DNA of 64,000 nucleotides from Crotalaria pallida (GCA_037953625.1 CM075650.1:9426501-9490500), one strand, 5' to 3'. Counted from the stretch's first letter, positions 22,072 through 35,154 are shown. The notes: generated by a model not told the origin, from the sequence alone. Numbers and translations: made by a program.

Positions 22072-24560
22072 TCAAAACTGACAGTGCAAGCCTGCAAATC
22101 TTTTGCTAACCTCCCTGCCATGAACATCAGACAACCTTCTTGCTTCAGACTCATTTTCGAAAACAAAGTCTACATACCTGAATCCCAAAATGGGATATTA
22201 TAAAAACAATATGGAAAATTTTATTCATCAGAAATTACCTAAGAAAGACTCTTAGGGCAGATTTTCTTCTATAAATCGTCCCTGACGAACGCACAGAAAA
22301 GCGGGTAAAAACGTTCATTGTGAAGATCTGCATACAAGGAAAAAAACCATTTTTAAAATAAAGGCATTAAAAACTACATTTAAATAGGAAGCTCCAATCT
22401 TTTAATCATACCTTATCTTGCAGGTAGTTAGCAACTCATATTACTAATCACTTGCACAATTATAGATGTGCATGAGGCTATGTTAGTTTGTTAGTAAGAA
22501 ATGAATAATATAGTTAAATAGGTAAAAAAAATATCAGGAAAATAGAAGTCCATCAACAACAGAAAAATATCATCTCACAAAAAGAAGAATTTAAGGGCTT
22601 ATCAACCACAAACAATTTAGTTCTAGTGTCACAACTAAAAGCCAATTTTTTGGAGAAATTATTCGAACGAAGTACTTTGAAAACTTAAAAATTTCAAACA
22701 TCTATTTTGTTCACTCCTATAGCCTTCTAGGAATTACTAGAATGCTAATGTCCAATTAGCATATGTTAGTTTAGTTGATAATATCAAAGTAGGAAAGAAA
22801 TCTACCTTTCATAATAGAAGCCCAAGAAAAATTTAAGTTTGGATGTGCCTGAGTAGCCTAACCATGACCTTCCTTTACACCCTCCTAAGAAACCTCATAA
22901 TAATCTGAAAAGATAATCCGAAAAGGACACAATTCCCTAACACCTATACATAGAAAAGATAAAAATCTGTAATGAAGGGGTTTCCTCGAGAGACTTAGGA
23001 AAGCCATTCAAAGTTTGTTATTTAGAAAATTAAAATACATCTAGGTGCATATATCTGAAACATAAATGGCACGAAACAAAGAAGAAATTATGCCTAAAAC
23101 AATATTAATGCTTAAAAGCAAGTTGCTACTTCAAACTAATAATGACCAGTCTAATGTAAGCATCTAGTTAATGCTATTAAAAAAAGAAATTAACACCATG
23201 TATACTGTGAACATTATGTTTTAATGGATTTTACTTTACTGCTGGATTGTACTTTACAGGCAAGAAACTTCATAGTTTAATTCTAAAACATGTTCATTAG
23301 GAGCAAATGTTATGGGTCATACTATGACCGGTTTGATATGAGAAAAATCCTGTTCCATTTTGTGATATGCAGATGAAGATAGACATAGCATTAACGTCTC
23401 ATATGATGTTGTGAAAATAAGTTCAATCGAAATAGATAAAATAAGGTCCCGTCACTTATATAGTTATATTAGTAGACTAAGATTTAAACTCAAATAATAC
23501 TTACTTTCATACCAAACTTCACAATTTCCAAGTCATGAAGTGGTTCAATCCGATTAAGTTTGAAGAGAAACAAAAACCAGCAAGGTTACAACCAGTATGA
23601 AGAATTTGATGGTTAAAAAAGCATAAGATTAAATTGGTTAGAAATGCCACCAAAAACTTTGACTGGCAATTAAGCATATTAATTATAAAAAGAAAATCTT
23701 TGAAACTGATCATGTAGAAGTAGGATTATTCCAAAAATAAACTAAAATTTGGATAATAACTGAAACATCATTGCAAAAAAAGAAGTTAAGAGAGTGAGAA
23801 CCAATATCAACATCAAAGTAAAAAAGTAAATATTGATTTTAATTAAATTTGATTTATGAAGTTAAAAATCGGATCATTACTACTTTCATTACAACAAATT
23901 CTGATTTCAATCTCAACAACGAACACAATTGAATCATGAAATGATAGCATTATCAAAAAATACTTTACCACTGAATCCATAGATTGAAACTACAATGTGA
24001 TTGAGGTGATGATAAGAATGATACTCTATTATTATACACTTGCCAATTAATTATCTTCCTTCTTTTCTCAAAAGATTGTGTTTCAAAACCTACAAATAAC
24101 AAAGAAAACGGTATGAAGGTAAACAACATTTAAGAAATATGCATACTTTTAATGCATCTTATCATGTATAAATTAAAAAAAAAAAGATAAATTTACCTTG
24201 GATAGATGTAAATCCCTGTACAAAATTGCATAAAAATTGGTGGAAAAGCAAAGGTTGGGATTCAAGACCAACTTCAATGTCAGTGAGAATTGACAAAAAA
24301 AAGTGACGTTCATACGAAAATTAACTACAGAATTGAACAGACCCAGGTGACAATATATTGAATTAAATTGAAAATGCCATAATGAGAAACAAAACCAAAA
24401 TACAATGTGAAATAAAATGAGAAATCACTTGATAAGCAGGGAAGAGAAGAGAAAAGTGTTATAGATAGATCTGAAGTGAACACACAATCACCATGCATTC
24501 ATCATCCAAGTCGCTGGATGGTGCTGCCAAAGAGGATCGATTCATGTTGTTTGCGAATGA
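22072..24560 (-). CDS. Candidate spliced gene, minus strand, family unknown
   Basis: Exon-like segments with consensus borders lie on the minus strand. A possible first exon is near 24560-24480 (MNRSSLAAPSSDLDDECMVI). A segment at about 24280-23970 is preceded by a TTTTGTACAG-type acceptor. Exon 22327-22239 has acceptor TTGTATGCAG and donor TTAG/GTAATT. The last exon, 22177-22072, has acceptor GGGATTCAG, reads YVDFVFENESEARRLSDVHG, and ends FAGLHCQF at TGA. The last two join in phase. Introns are AT-rich and plant-like. I cannot name the family, and the exon set between is incomplete, so this may be a real gene, a pseudogene or partly chance. Confidence 0.35.
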
Positions 24561-24802
24561 TAATGTTTTTGATAGAGATTAAGTTTGATATTTTGGAGTT
24601 TAGAAAAGAGAAAAGGGAATAAGGTTCCAGTTAAAGAAAACTGTGTTTTCTTTATATGATGGTATAGTATAGATTATGATTTATTATTTAATTATTTGAA
24701 TGCGAAAGTCCCAGCAGAGGGGCGAGTTACTCTTTGATATTGAGGCCTCTCTAACAATTCATTTCAATACCCTTCGCATATATCTTAGGATGCCCAAATT
24801 TC

Positions 24803-25736
24803 TCAAATTTTTGATGCATCTGGAACCCACGGCCAAATCTCTCTTCTGTTGGGTCACTCAAATTCACTTTTTTTGTTCATCTTTATATAATTTTTAGGTT
24901 TATTTAACATTTTACTCCCTGAACTTAGGTGCTCTCTTGGAATTGGTTCTTAAACTTTTTTCGATGCTTTTGAATCCTTAAACTTTATTCAAATTTTGAA
25001 AATGTTCCTTTCATCACTTAAGTGATGATATGATCGAGAACATGTAACGTTACCTTCGCCACATCAATAAGTAACATGCCAAATGATGTCAAGTTAATTT
25101 TTTTAAGAAAATTGAATCTTTTAATAATTTTTTAAAAATATTATTTTTTAATAAAAAAATCATGTATTGTCACGGGATGCTACATAACACATCACTCGTC
25201 GATATTGTGACAGAGATGTGGCATGTCGTTGGGTATATCATCATTTAATTAACGAAATGACCATTTCAAAAAATTGAAGAATGTGCAGGGACCTAATGCA
25301 TTGAAAAAAAGTTTAAGGACCAATTTCAAAAGAGCGCCTAAGTTCAGGGACTAAAATGTTAAATAAGCCTAATTTTTATAACACTTATTGAAATTATTCT
25401 TAATATGATTCCCCTTATTTTTATTCTTTTGAATTTTTTTAATCCTAAAACTCAAATTATAATCATTACCATATACTTTAGTAAGTACATTGCATTTAAT
25501 TATTAAGTCTGATATTTGAAATTGGGGTGAAACTGTGGGCCATTTTTTCTTGCCCAATGTGTATGTTATGTGCATTTCCCTAAATTAAAAAGTGTGTACT
25601 TTGCACACTGCGAATGTCAAATGAAGAAGCCAAACTCTCGAAGCTGACCTTCATATGTTGTCTGCCCTATGGAAGAGTAGAAATCTTGAAGGGGAGCTCA
25701 TGATATCATTTTGTCATCAGAACATGTTGTGCCAAC
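24803..25736. repeat. Segment duplicated at 50777-51224, here carrying a MITE
   Basis: Sequence either side of the MITE at 24897-25369 matches 50777-51224 closely, for example AATGTCAAATGAAGAAGCCA (25614 and 51103) and CGAAGCTGACCTTCATATGT. The shared part includes a short open frame, MSNEEAKLSKLTFICCLPYG, of unknown meaning. The copy at 50.8 kb lacks the MITE. Confidence 0.9.
24897..25369. mobile_element. Long-TIR MULE-type MITE, 473 bp
   Basis: The ends GGTTTATTTAACATTTTACT and, inverted, GGCTTATTTAACATTTTAGT begin imperfect inverted repeats of about 85 bp. A perfect 9-bp target duplication TAATTTTTA flanks it (24888-24896 and 25370-25378). Nine-bp duplications are the mark of Mutator-type transposition. 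It has no coding capacity, so it would depend on a transposase in trans. Confidence 0.95.
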
Positions 25737-25934
25737 TATTCAAATGTTAATAATGTCCATAGAGAGCTTGCTCATTTGCTTTTGCTATGGTGTAGGCAAG
25801 TCATACAAGTGTTTATTAGCAAGTAGCGTGTTTATTGGTTTTTCTATTCATATGGTGCCAGTGGGGGAGAGCTTGGAACATTAAGCTTCCTATTAGCATG
25901 GTGAACAGAAATTTCCAGTAATTAGAGCCCAAAG

Positions 25935-26409
25935 TATAAGTTGTAGTTTAATTTATTCGTTACAACTACAATAATAAGGATCTTGAAATTACATGACTTT
26001 CACACGTTATAGAGATAGAAGGAATGCGATTACTAACCTCTATCCATTGCTAGAGTTTGAAGGAAGAAAGTTCTCCAAATGTCCTTTGACCAAAAGCCAC
26101 GAAACCCGGTTTCTATTCCTTTGCCTCTTCTACTATTCTTTTCTATGCTATTTGTTTAGTTTAGTCGTTCTGTGATGGGGAGAGAAAAGAATACCTTATG
26201 GCCAGGAACAGGACCTGTTTCTTATAAAGAATAAAAAACCCTAACTATTATCCATTGGCTTCCATCAAGCTAACGGGCCTTCAGAAACAATCCCTTCTTA
26301 TCTAAATATGATTTAGCCCATTAATATTTAATCATTTATTTACTAAACACACATCAATACATGTCACATGCACATCACATGAGACATACTAAGATATTAA
26401 AATCTTACA
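25935..26409 (-). repeat. 3' LTR of the copia element
   Basis: It begins on the minus strand TGTAAGATTTTAATATC and ends ACAACTTATA. It is followed on the internal side by the polypurine tract at about 26410-26421. It contains short open frames of about 60 codons that are shadows. Confidence 0.95.
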
Positions 26410-27789
26410 TTCTCCCACTTGGCTCATGTGACATAATTCGACATTATGGTCTAATAAACAAAATAATTAAACAATTAATGCGCATTTACATGGCTAAATC
26501 ATTTTATACTTAGATACTCTATTAATCATGATTAAAGATAGTAACTAATTCGGGTCATGGCGGTTGTACATCATTTGTTCGACATAATTCCTTCCATGTA
26601 CCACAAAATAGTCTTTTCCTTAACACGATCTATAATTGGGAAATACATAATTGATCCATAATGCCTTTATTCAAGACAATACTTGTTTACATTACTCTAA
26701 TACAATAATGCATGCCGTTCTAGAGAACAGGTAATCAGAAACATATCAAACATATCATAAATGAACTCAGCGTGTCAATTACATCATACATAAGGATGTC
26801 AACATCAAATTCAATTTTACTTAACAACAGTAATGCCTATACTTTCAACATGTTCAATAAATGTTTAGGCAATAACCCTTCTTTCAAGGGATTAGCAATC
26901 ATAAGATTGGTGCTAACATGCTCTATTGACAATCTTTGTTTCTGATCTCATTCTTTAGAGACAAAGTACTTCATTCACATACTTTTAGCACCTTTATAGT
27001 ACTTGTCATTGCTGCAAAACATCACAGTATGTTTTCAGCGGCTAAGCAATATTGTCGACAGTTCTAAGCCCCGAAATAAAATTTTGCAGTCAATTAGTTT
27101 GAATTGTAACCTCAAAACTTGTTACAAATTCAACATTCTGATCACCTCAATGTGATCATTCATTACAAAAATAAGCATGTATTTATTCGTTCCATGCTAA
27201 TACCTCAAGACTTTATGAGTATAGTTAATACTTCCTTAACGTAAATTTTATTCATTCTAAATTATTTTAGTACTTTAAAGATATAAGCTTTCTGAGATAA
27301 GCCTAACATTTCATGTGACATATTCTAGAATATTGATTTTCTAATCACATGGCTCGACTCACCTATATCTTCCATTCAAAGTTACTAGAAAAACATCTTA
27401 GTCCCGTGTAAAAGACCAACATAATAAGTTGCAAGCAAAATATAATCAACATACAAAATCAACATAATAAACTCACTCCCACTGACTTTCAGATACTTAC
27501 ACAAGTTAATTGTGTTCCCTTAAATCTAAAACAAACAATAGTATCATTGACTTTCTTTCAGATACTATTGGTGGGATGTTTGTTTAAATTTGTGCATTAA
27601 TTTCCTCAAATTTTCACATTATGTGTTCATTCTTTTCAATGAGAACCACATTAGTGGGTCATCCATATAAACATCATCCTCTAAAATTCATAAAGGTTGT
27701 TTTCACATTCTTCTACTGCAGTTCCAAATCATTACGGACTACATATGCCATGATGATAATATTGAATTAATTCTTTCAGGTAATTGGTC

Positions 27790-29130
27790 AAAATACCTCA
27801 TTAATGGTCAATGCCAACTTTGCGAGGGAAATCATTGACAACAAATTTGGCCTTGTAACGTTCAAGGTTGTCACGAGAGTTATATTTGGTCCAAAAGACT
27901 CACTTACCCTCCCAACTCTCGTGTAACCTTTAGGCAATTCTACAAGGTCTCACATATAAAAATATTTATCAATAATATCACAACTTACGGCATGTAAAAC
28001 AACACACCATTATCATTAATGACTAAGTCAAATTCATATTCTTGTAGATAAACCACTTAAAACATTCGAAATAGCAATTTCTTTTCCTTTTTTTTTAAAT
28101 TTTTTTTAATACTATTTCTCGTGGTTCTTCTAAAGTAGAATCGTTGTGAATAGTGGATTCATTTCGTACTTTATTGTTATACAATTCAACAATAAAAGAA
28201 ACTATTTTTGAGGTAGAAGAACAAATTACAAATTACAGGAACTTGCACCCTAACTCCGTTAATTTCCACATTATGTGGAACTATACTCCCACTAATTTCA
28301 TCATTCTCAATGAACCTGACATTCTCATTTTGAATAATTCTTGTACTATGGTTAGAACAATAAGGTCTATACCTTTTGATTTATATGGATAATCGGTGAA
28401 ATACTCACTGATGTTTTATATCCATTTTCTTTTCTGGCGGATTGCAATCATTGTTTCTGCCGACAACCTTAAACATGCAGGTGCCTTAAATTGGATATCC
28501 TATAAACACAGTTCAAAATTGTCTTTGACACTGTCTTACTAGGAACCCTGTTCAATAGACAAATGGCAGTTTCAAGACATACATTCACAAATGCGAGTAA
28601 AGACTAAATATCATACTCCTAACCATATTCATTATTGTTCTGTTATGCTCTATATACACCATTTCGCTGCAGTGTAACTGACATACACACGAATTACTCA
28701 ATTTTTGAGAAGTTTAACGAACAGTCACAGATGTTGCCCATTTTAATTAATTCTTTCATGTTAGTCATCATCTCTATCGTAATTGATAATATTCATCTAT
28801 ATGTACTTAACTTTCTACTTTATTCAAGTAAATTTTCAAGACATAACTATAACATGAATAGTTATCAATAAAGATGATCACATACCTTTTCCTTTCTAAA
28901 AAGAAAGTTAAAATCAGAGGTCCACAAGTTTTGAAGAACACATTTTTAAGAAGCTGAATCCTTCTTGTGGCTCCTTTCTTTGTGTCTTTGGTTTTTCTTT
29001 CCTTTAATACAATCTGCACAAATAATTAGGCCAATAAAATCCAAATCTGGAAAGATTTTGTTCCTTATAAAGCTTTTCCATTCTTTCCTTGGATTTATGA
29101 CCCAAACACTTATGCCACAAATTAGCAAAA
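27790..29130 (-). pseudogene. Copia integrase and reverse transcriptase relics
   Basis: The minus-strand frame at 29128-28946 ends CADCIKGKKNQRHKERSHKK, the GAG-pre-integrase to integrase junction of copia (CxDCxKGK). The overlapping frame at 29019-28807 gives KKGATRRIQLLKN and RYVIIFIDNYSCYSYVLKIY, matching the integrase core where the catalytic Asp sits in F-IDDYSRY-like sequence; here it reads IDNYS. At about 27910-27790, NLERYKAKFVVNDFPRKVGI matches the RT start (NxERYKARLVAKGF). Many stops and frame changes separate these blocks. Copia order and motifs are clear; the lineage is not. Confidence 0.85.
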
Positions 29131-31431
29131 AATCATTTAAAATTCAATTTATATAACTATCACTAATATACAAATACCAATGTGATAATTATACTTAAAT
29201 AAATTGAAACATCCATAACCAAACATAAAAGAGTATCTAGTAACATTCATCCTAAATAATAAACCAAACTCCTAGAAAACTAGGTACCTAAAAGGTTTCC
29301 AGTGAATCTAGGTGATGCCCAATATCAAGGATTAAACATTAAATCCTGACAAGTTCTACTAGAACTTCACTTTATTCCCACAAACACGTACTTTACATGT
29401 GGGTTTATGGTATGGATTAAACAAAATTCATTATGCTAGAAACATGTTCCGATTCATCCAGGAATCCAGGATCAATCCACCAAATTTATTTGGATCTTTG
29501 ATTAAGTTTAACTCAAACATACATAAGCTTTAAACTTATCTTTTATAGAATCAAATTTTCATTTTGTACACTTCTTCTGAATTCAACATTTTTGCACAAA
29601 ATGACATTTATGATAATGAGGTTCTTTCATATGAGTTTTCACATATGCCTCATTAATTCTACTTTTGCCCTTATCATGTTTCTTCGCACATTTATTTCCA
29701 GCTCCTTAATGTCCTTAAAAGTTGGATAAAGAGATTTCGTATATTCTTAAGTATTGTTTCCTCTTAAACTAAGATATTGTGCAATTTACTGCATAACCCA
29801 TTATCTTTCATGGCGTTATAACTGATTCAAAAACAAGTAACACTCAATCGGTAATGAGCAAGCATAAACTATACTAAGAAGTTTTCATCCACAACTATTT
29901 CTAAGGACTTAAACTTAAATCTTGCTGCAATAATTTTCCTTTTAATTATACATTCATAAATAGTACACAAATCATCAAGCTTTATGCGGTTAGGGTACTC
30001 ATTAATGTCTCAGAAAGAGACTCACAAAAATATTGTGTACTCTCACAAAATTCACTTAATTTTTTTTAATTACTTTCAATTTTTTTTATGAGAGAATTAT
30101 CTTAATGTTATCTGCAACACTTATCCTCATGATCATAACATAAGTGTTTGTCAAATCTTTCTCAAAAATTACTCAAATTTTATAATAAACTTTATCTTTA
30201 TTGTTGCTAATACCATTAATAGCAACAAACTTTTCTTTAACTGATAAGAAAGACTTGCAAACTATAGTAAGAAAGTTGAACAAATAACACTGACACATAC
30301 AAGTCATGAGAATGCAGAAAATTAAGAACATGTACTACATAAATGTTTTGAGACATAAGGTACATATTACTTAAACAATTAATGTGCATTAACGCTCTCC
30401 TTTGGGTTGCACATTAGCACACGACATTCAAACATAATGATGCTAATAAAATTAATAATCAATAATTGGCAATGATATATGCACCAATTAGTATTATCTA
30501 TTGTATTTGGATATATAAATAAACCAATAGCACAAACATATTGCCTACAGTCATGTCCATTAATTATAAGAACAACTAATCAAACCTTTGGGCGATCCAT
30601 AAATGTCTTATAACAATGAACTACAATATACTCATAGAACATCAAACCATTATGTCATTCATATAGCATCAAATCTATGAGTAATTGAAAAATCATCATA
30701 TGATTTGAAATTAATTTACTTACTGATTTGACCACTTTGGTGATTAACAAAATCAACATACAATTAACTTCAAATCAAATTCATTATTATAATAAAATTA
30801 TACAATCGGAATTAATATCTTTATGATTTGACAACTTTAATGATGATCAAATCATCATACATTAATAACAAATCAAACAATCTCAATTCAAAAATTTCTT
30901 TTGCTAATTAAAAAAAAAAACTTCATATTAATCCCAAATATATAAAACATAAATTGTCCATGACATACTGGACTTGTTATATATATTCATTATTATGCAA
31001 AAGGAATATATAATTATTCGTTATTCAATTCACTGTAATGTGTTTTTATACAGTAAAACGAATCATAAATAGTGATAGAAGCAATACCTAATGCTTTTCA
31101 CATATATCAATATTAATAGTTTTACCCCAATTAGAAAAACTTGATGAACTTTAAAAAAATATATAATTGAAACACTGGGTATACATTATACCCAATTGGA
31201 AAACAACTTTGATGGGTAAAACAAATCGATAAACAATCAATTTTCAAATAATCCTAATATTTCATTTAACAATAATGCGGAAGCGTAAAGATCCTAAATT
31301 CATAATTAGGATTCAAAGAAATTAAATTTCATAATTTGGATTTATGCAAAAATTCATTCCCTAAACACCATAATTAGGATTCAATCCAAATCCTAAATCT
31401 TAATTGGAAAGTCATGAATTTCTTAACGTGA

Positions 31432-31442
31432 CTCTGATACCA
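31432..31442 (-). other. Primer binding site of the copia element
   Basis: The minus strand reads TGGTATCAGAG, exact to the initiator Met tRNA complement, two bases after the LTR. Confidence 0.9.
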
Positions 31443-31444
31443 CA

Positions 31445-31918
31445 TATAAGTTGTAGTTTAATTTATTCGTTACAACTACAATAATAAGGATCTTGAAATT
31501 ACATGACTTTCACACGTTATAGAGACAGAAGGAATACGATTACTAACCTCTATCCATTGCTAGAGTTTGAAGGAAGAAAGTTCTCCAAATGTCCTTTGAC
31601 CAAAAGCCACGAAACCCGGTTTCTATTCCTTTGCCTCTTCTACTATTCTTTTCTATGCTATTTGTTTAGTTTAGCCGTTCTGTGATGGGGAGAGAAAAGA
31701 ATACCTTATGGCCAGGAACAGGACTGTTTCTTATAAAGAGTAAAAAACCCTAACTATTATCCATTGGCTTCCATCAAGCTAACGGGCCTTCAGAAACAAT
31801 CCCTTCTTATCTAAATATGATTTAGCCCATTAATATTTAATCATTTATTTACTAAACACACATCAATACATGTCACATGTACATCACATGAGACATACTA
31901 AGATATTAAAATCTTACA
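31445..31918 (-). repeat. 5' LTR of the copia element
   Basis: Nearly identical to 25935-26409. Differences seen are at ATAGAA/ACAGAA, ATGCG/ATACG, AGTCG/AGCCG, ACCTG/ACTG, GAATAA/GAGTAA and TGCAC/TGTAC (left/right). Confidence 0.95.
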
Positions 31919-33745
31919 CAAAGAAGTCAAAGTGAGAATAATTGACTGTGGAATAGTTGGACTGTTGAAAGATCTGCGCAACACAAGAGAATATGTACAA
32001 GTAAGGAAAAATTAATTCAAACTTATCTCAAGAGTTTAATTTTCTCATAACAGTCTAAAAGCATAGAATTCTCACATATCTTCCCAAGCTGTTTTTATTT
32101 GATGGACTCAATTTTTATTTATTTCTTGATGCAAATCACAGCCAACATGGCTACCTGTATCTGTGAGGGAAGGGAGTGAACCTGATAATTTCTGGGATGC
32201 TCTTGGAGGAAAAGCAGAGTATCCAAAAGGGAAAGAAATTCAAGGATTCATTGATGATCCACATTTGTTTGCATTAAAAATAAAAGGAGGTAAGAAAAAT
32301 GAACTTTTCAGAAAAATAATCTAGTTCTCACTTGGTTTAGAATTATCCTGGGTTAAATGACAGGGAAAGCATGTCTAATTGACGGTTCTGTTTCTCATGC
32401 AAATGTATTGGAATTCCAACTCAGGAGACTTGAAGGTAAATTTCTCCTACAAATTAAAACTGTTCATGTATAAACCTCACATGACATGATTTGATTACTT
32501 TATACATGCAACCAACCTTTATATAGTGCATACCACAAATTACGATTGCTGAAGAAGGAGATAAGCCCCACTTTGAGTAGCAGACTAGCAGTTCCTAAAT
32601 TTATGTATAACATCTGCAGTTGAAAGGCCATTGGCATCAATTAGAATTTAGGCCATTTATTTTTTTCAATAAATTATGTGAACTTTCTGTTATGACCTGT
32701 TTTTGAAATTTTTCCCAATGCATATTCTAATGTAATGTGAATGTAATTAAATAAATAATTGTGGCCTTGTGAAATAATATTTCAGGTAAAAGAGATATAC
32801 AATTACACACAGGATGACTAATCCTTGGGGACCAATCCCACCGGGCACTTGCAGGCCGGGGGACCCAATTGAAGTTAGAGTTTTTACTCTGTATGCCCAT
32901 GGCCAACAATGTTTGATTCAACCAGTAGGGCAACCATTGCTGGTTACATTGGTTAAACTACTTTGTTGTTCACTTAAAAAGAAAACTTACTTTGTAGTTG
33001 TGCTTCAACTATTTTTTCTCAAAGCATGACTGTAACTCGGCCCTTCCAGAACTCTTTCCTCTGCCGTTGAATCCATCATAGTTGAAAGCTTCATTAAAAT
33101 ATCTCTCTGTTATTCAAGAAAGCCTTTGTTTGTGGATCTTACTGTAATTCATATGCCAGAATTAGAGAATGTAAGCAAAAGTATGTTCTCTCTGTGGAGA
33201 AATTCTATACATTATCAAAATGCCATCTGATTGTCAGCCTATAAATCAGCTAAACTACCATATACAAGTGTATCTTTACAAGTAGTAAATCCTAATTAAT
33301 GAAGGAATATCAGCTTTGCAAAAATCTGGATTTAAATGACCAGCTTGCTGGCCTAATCGAGCGCACCTAAAAGGCCAGTGAATGGCTTTATATGACCATT
33401 AAATGACCAGCTAATTTGCTGATCTCATTGACATCATAAAAATCAATTTTAGTAATTTTTTTTATCCATTATTCATTTTCAGTAATTGTTTGCTAGCCAT
33501 ATTTTAGGAACTAATTCATATCCGTCTGTAAGATGATATCAAAGTTCTCAATGTAATAGACTGACACTTTGCTACAATCTGTTTTGCTTACAATGGAAAT
33601 TAAAATGAGCAGAAATTTCTGAAATTGGATGTTCTTGTTGAAGGCCTATCTCTGGAAGTCCCTATTTATGTTGTAAGTTGTAACTGAAGGCTATGAGCCA
33701 CCATTTTTCACTTGCTTCTTTTCATGGGACCACTCAAAAGCAAAT

Positions 33746-34668
33746 GTAAGTCTCTACTCCTTTCAAAATTTTACTTATTGATTTTCTATAATATATGAAT
33801 TTTAAAAAGGCTCAGGGTTATAGTAGTGAAGCTTTATAGAGACCAGAGGCAATCCCCAGGCCCGGACCTTCAAAAAAATATTGATTAATAGCAGAACTTC
33901 CTCCAAGATATTTCATTATTTATTCCAGTGCTGATTTACCTGTAAATGCAGTGTAATTTCTGCCGGTTTGCTAGTCAAAGGAAGAATTATTTTGTAATGC
34001 ATTTTTCAATTACTTTGCTCATTGGTTTTGTTTTTTTCCTCATTTTTTCTTTTACGTACATAGTGCTTTCTTCTGCATGCTTGCTGTACTATTTATTTTC
34101 AAATTCCATTACTATTTATTGTGGAAATGTAGATAAAGTTTTATACTAATAACTTATTCAAAGAATTGGATAAACTATTAAAGTTTAAAATTTGACTTGA
34201 GGCTCGGATTTTTGTGTCAGAATTTTATGTTTTACTGAAAAAAATCAAATACAGAATTCACCTTATGTGGTTTGATATTAATCATGGTTTTGCGACATCA
34301 TTTATGCTATAAAATGATATTGCATTGGTTTAATGGAAATACATCTTTAACATTAAAAAAAAAAAATGGACATTCATCCTCTGTTTTTGTTTCTTACATC
34401 CTAGCTATTTCAGTCGCCAGCAAATTCCCCCCTTTTATTTTTTTCTTTCTTCCAGAAATGTATATGACAAGATTAACATGTTGTTAATTGGGACTTCATT
34501 AATATACTTTCTCATTCTTGTCTGATGTGAATATTTCAGATATGTTTTCCCCTCCTTTTCCAACATGCTGTATCACAGTTGCAAAATCATGGCAAAGAAA
34601 TTTGGAGGGGGATAACTCATAAGGGTGTTCAAAATAACAGAAGCAATGAAGCTGCCATTCCATAATTA
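33746..34668. other. AT-rich sequence after the villin relic, no clear gene
   Basis: Probably former villin intron sequence. An exon-like stretch near 34540-34600 was considered but shows no villin motif. Short frames at 33946-34149 and 34272-34487 are T-rich and not convincing. Confidence 0.5.
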
Positions 34669-34941
34669 CTCCCTCCGGTCCTATTTATAATACCCTTTTG
34701 ATGTTTTTATTTTGGTCCTATTTATAAGACCTTTTTTCAATTTTCAATAGCATTTAATCACTTCTTTCCACTAACACCCCTATAAAGTCAACACTTTTTA
34801 GAGTTCCAATAATAATTATAGGGGTAGTTTTGAAAAAGTATATCAAATTTTCATATTTCCAATGCCACTAACAAATTTATCCACTCTTCTTGGTGGGAGT
34901 GAAAAACCCCAAAATGATCTTATAAATAGGACGGGAGGGAT
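34669..34941. mobile_element. Stowaway/mariner-type MITE, 273 bp
   Basis: It starts CTCCCTCCGGTCCTATTTAT and its inverted right end is ATCCCTCCCGTCCTATTTAT, with TA on both sides (34667-34668 and 34942-34943). It is internally related to 35155-35395. Confidence 0.95.
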
Positions 34942-35154
34942 TACATTCATCCAAACCATACAGCATCTTTGGACAAACCAAAGGCATCGGTGCAAAACTT
35001 TTTAATAAAATTAACAACCTCAAGCCACTCATCAAGTAGCTGAGCAATCACGAAATTAGGAGAAATACTCAAACACACAAAACACTCATCAATTGACAAT
35101 TCTATTAGACTGCGGAATTCTTACCAACTAGAATTGATATCGAACTATTAAGTT

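Larger units (their letters stand above)
25935..31918 (-). mobile_element. Ty1/copia retrotransposon, complete ends, decayed pol
   Basis: LTRs 25935-26409 (475 bp) and 31445-31918 (474 bp) differ at six places by eye: five transitions and one 1-bp indel. A 5-bp target duplication CAAAG flanks the element (25930-25934 and 31919-31923). Polypurine tract (minus-strand AAGTGGGAGAA, next to 26409) and primer site (minus-strand TGGTATCAGAG, 31442-31432) set the minus orientation. Integrase and reverse transcriptase relics are in the copia order (integrase before RT). The internal 5 kb has no frame over about 100 residues. Confidence 0.95.
25926..33745 (+). pseudogene. Villin (gelsolin family) pseudogene fragment, split by a copia element
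   Basis: Exons join in phase. Exon A (25926-25934 plus 31924-32000) is interrupted by a retroelement. Exon B, 32142-32289, has REGSEPDNFWDALGGKAEYP and DDPHLF. Mini-exon C, 32425-32435, encodes GDLK. Exon D, 32786-32818, encodes VKEIYNYTQDD. Exon E, 33613-33745, encodes VLVEGLSLEVPIYV and TEGYEPPFFTCFFSWDHSKA. These are the EGxEPxxFWxALGGK, LKVxEVYNxxQDD and APIYVV-EGxEPPFFTRFFxWD blocks of plant villins, which bundle and sever actin filaments. Exon A lacks a clear villin match. Defects: TAA at 32819 right after QDD, loss of the part that should lie between exons D and E, a 7-bp tandem duplication (GTTGTAA twice, 33670-33683) that shifts frame, and the LTR insertion. Upstream gelsolin repeats were not found. 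Confidence 0.85.

Noticed and set aside
24208..24330. Kinase-like peptide YRDLHLSK near a splice site on the minus strand
   Set aside because: A single short RDL-like match without the other kinase motifs; an alternative frame in the same place is equally open.
32819..33029. Open frame TNPWGPIPPGTCRPGDPIEV after villin exon D
   Set aside because: It follows the stop codon, has no villin match and no other recognised domain.
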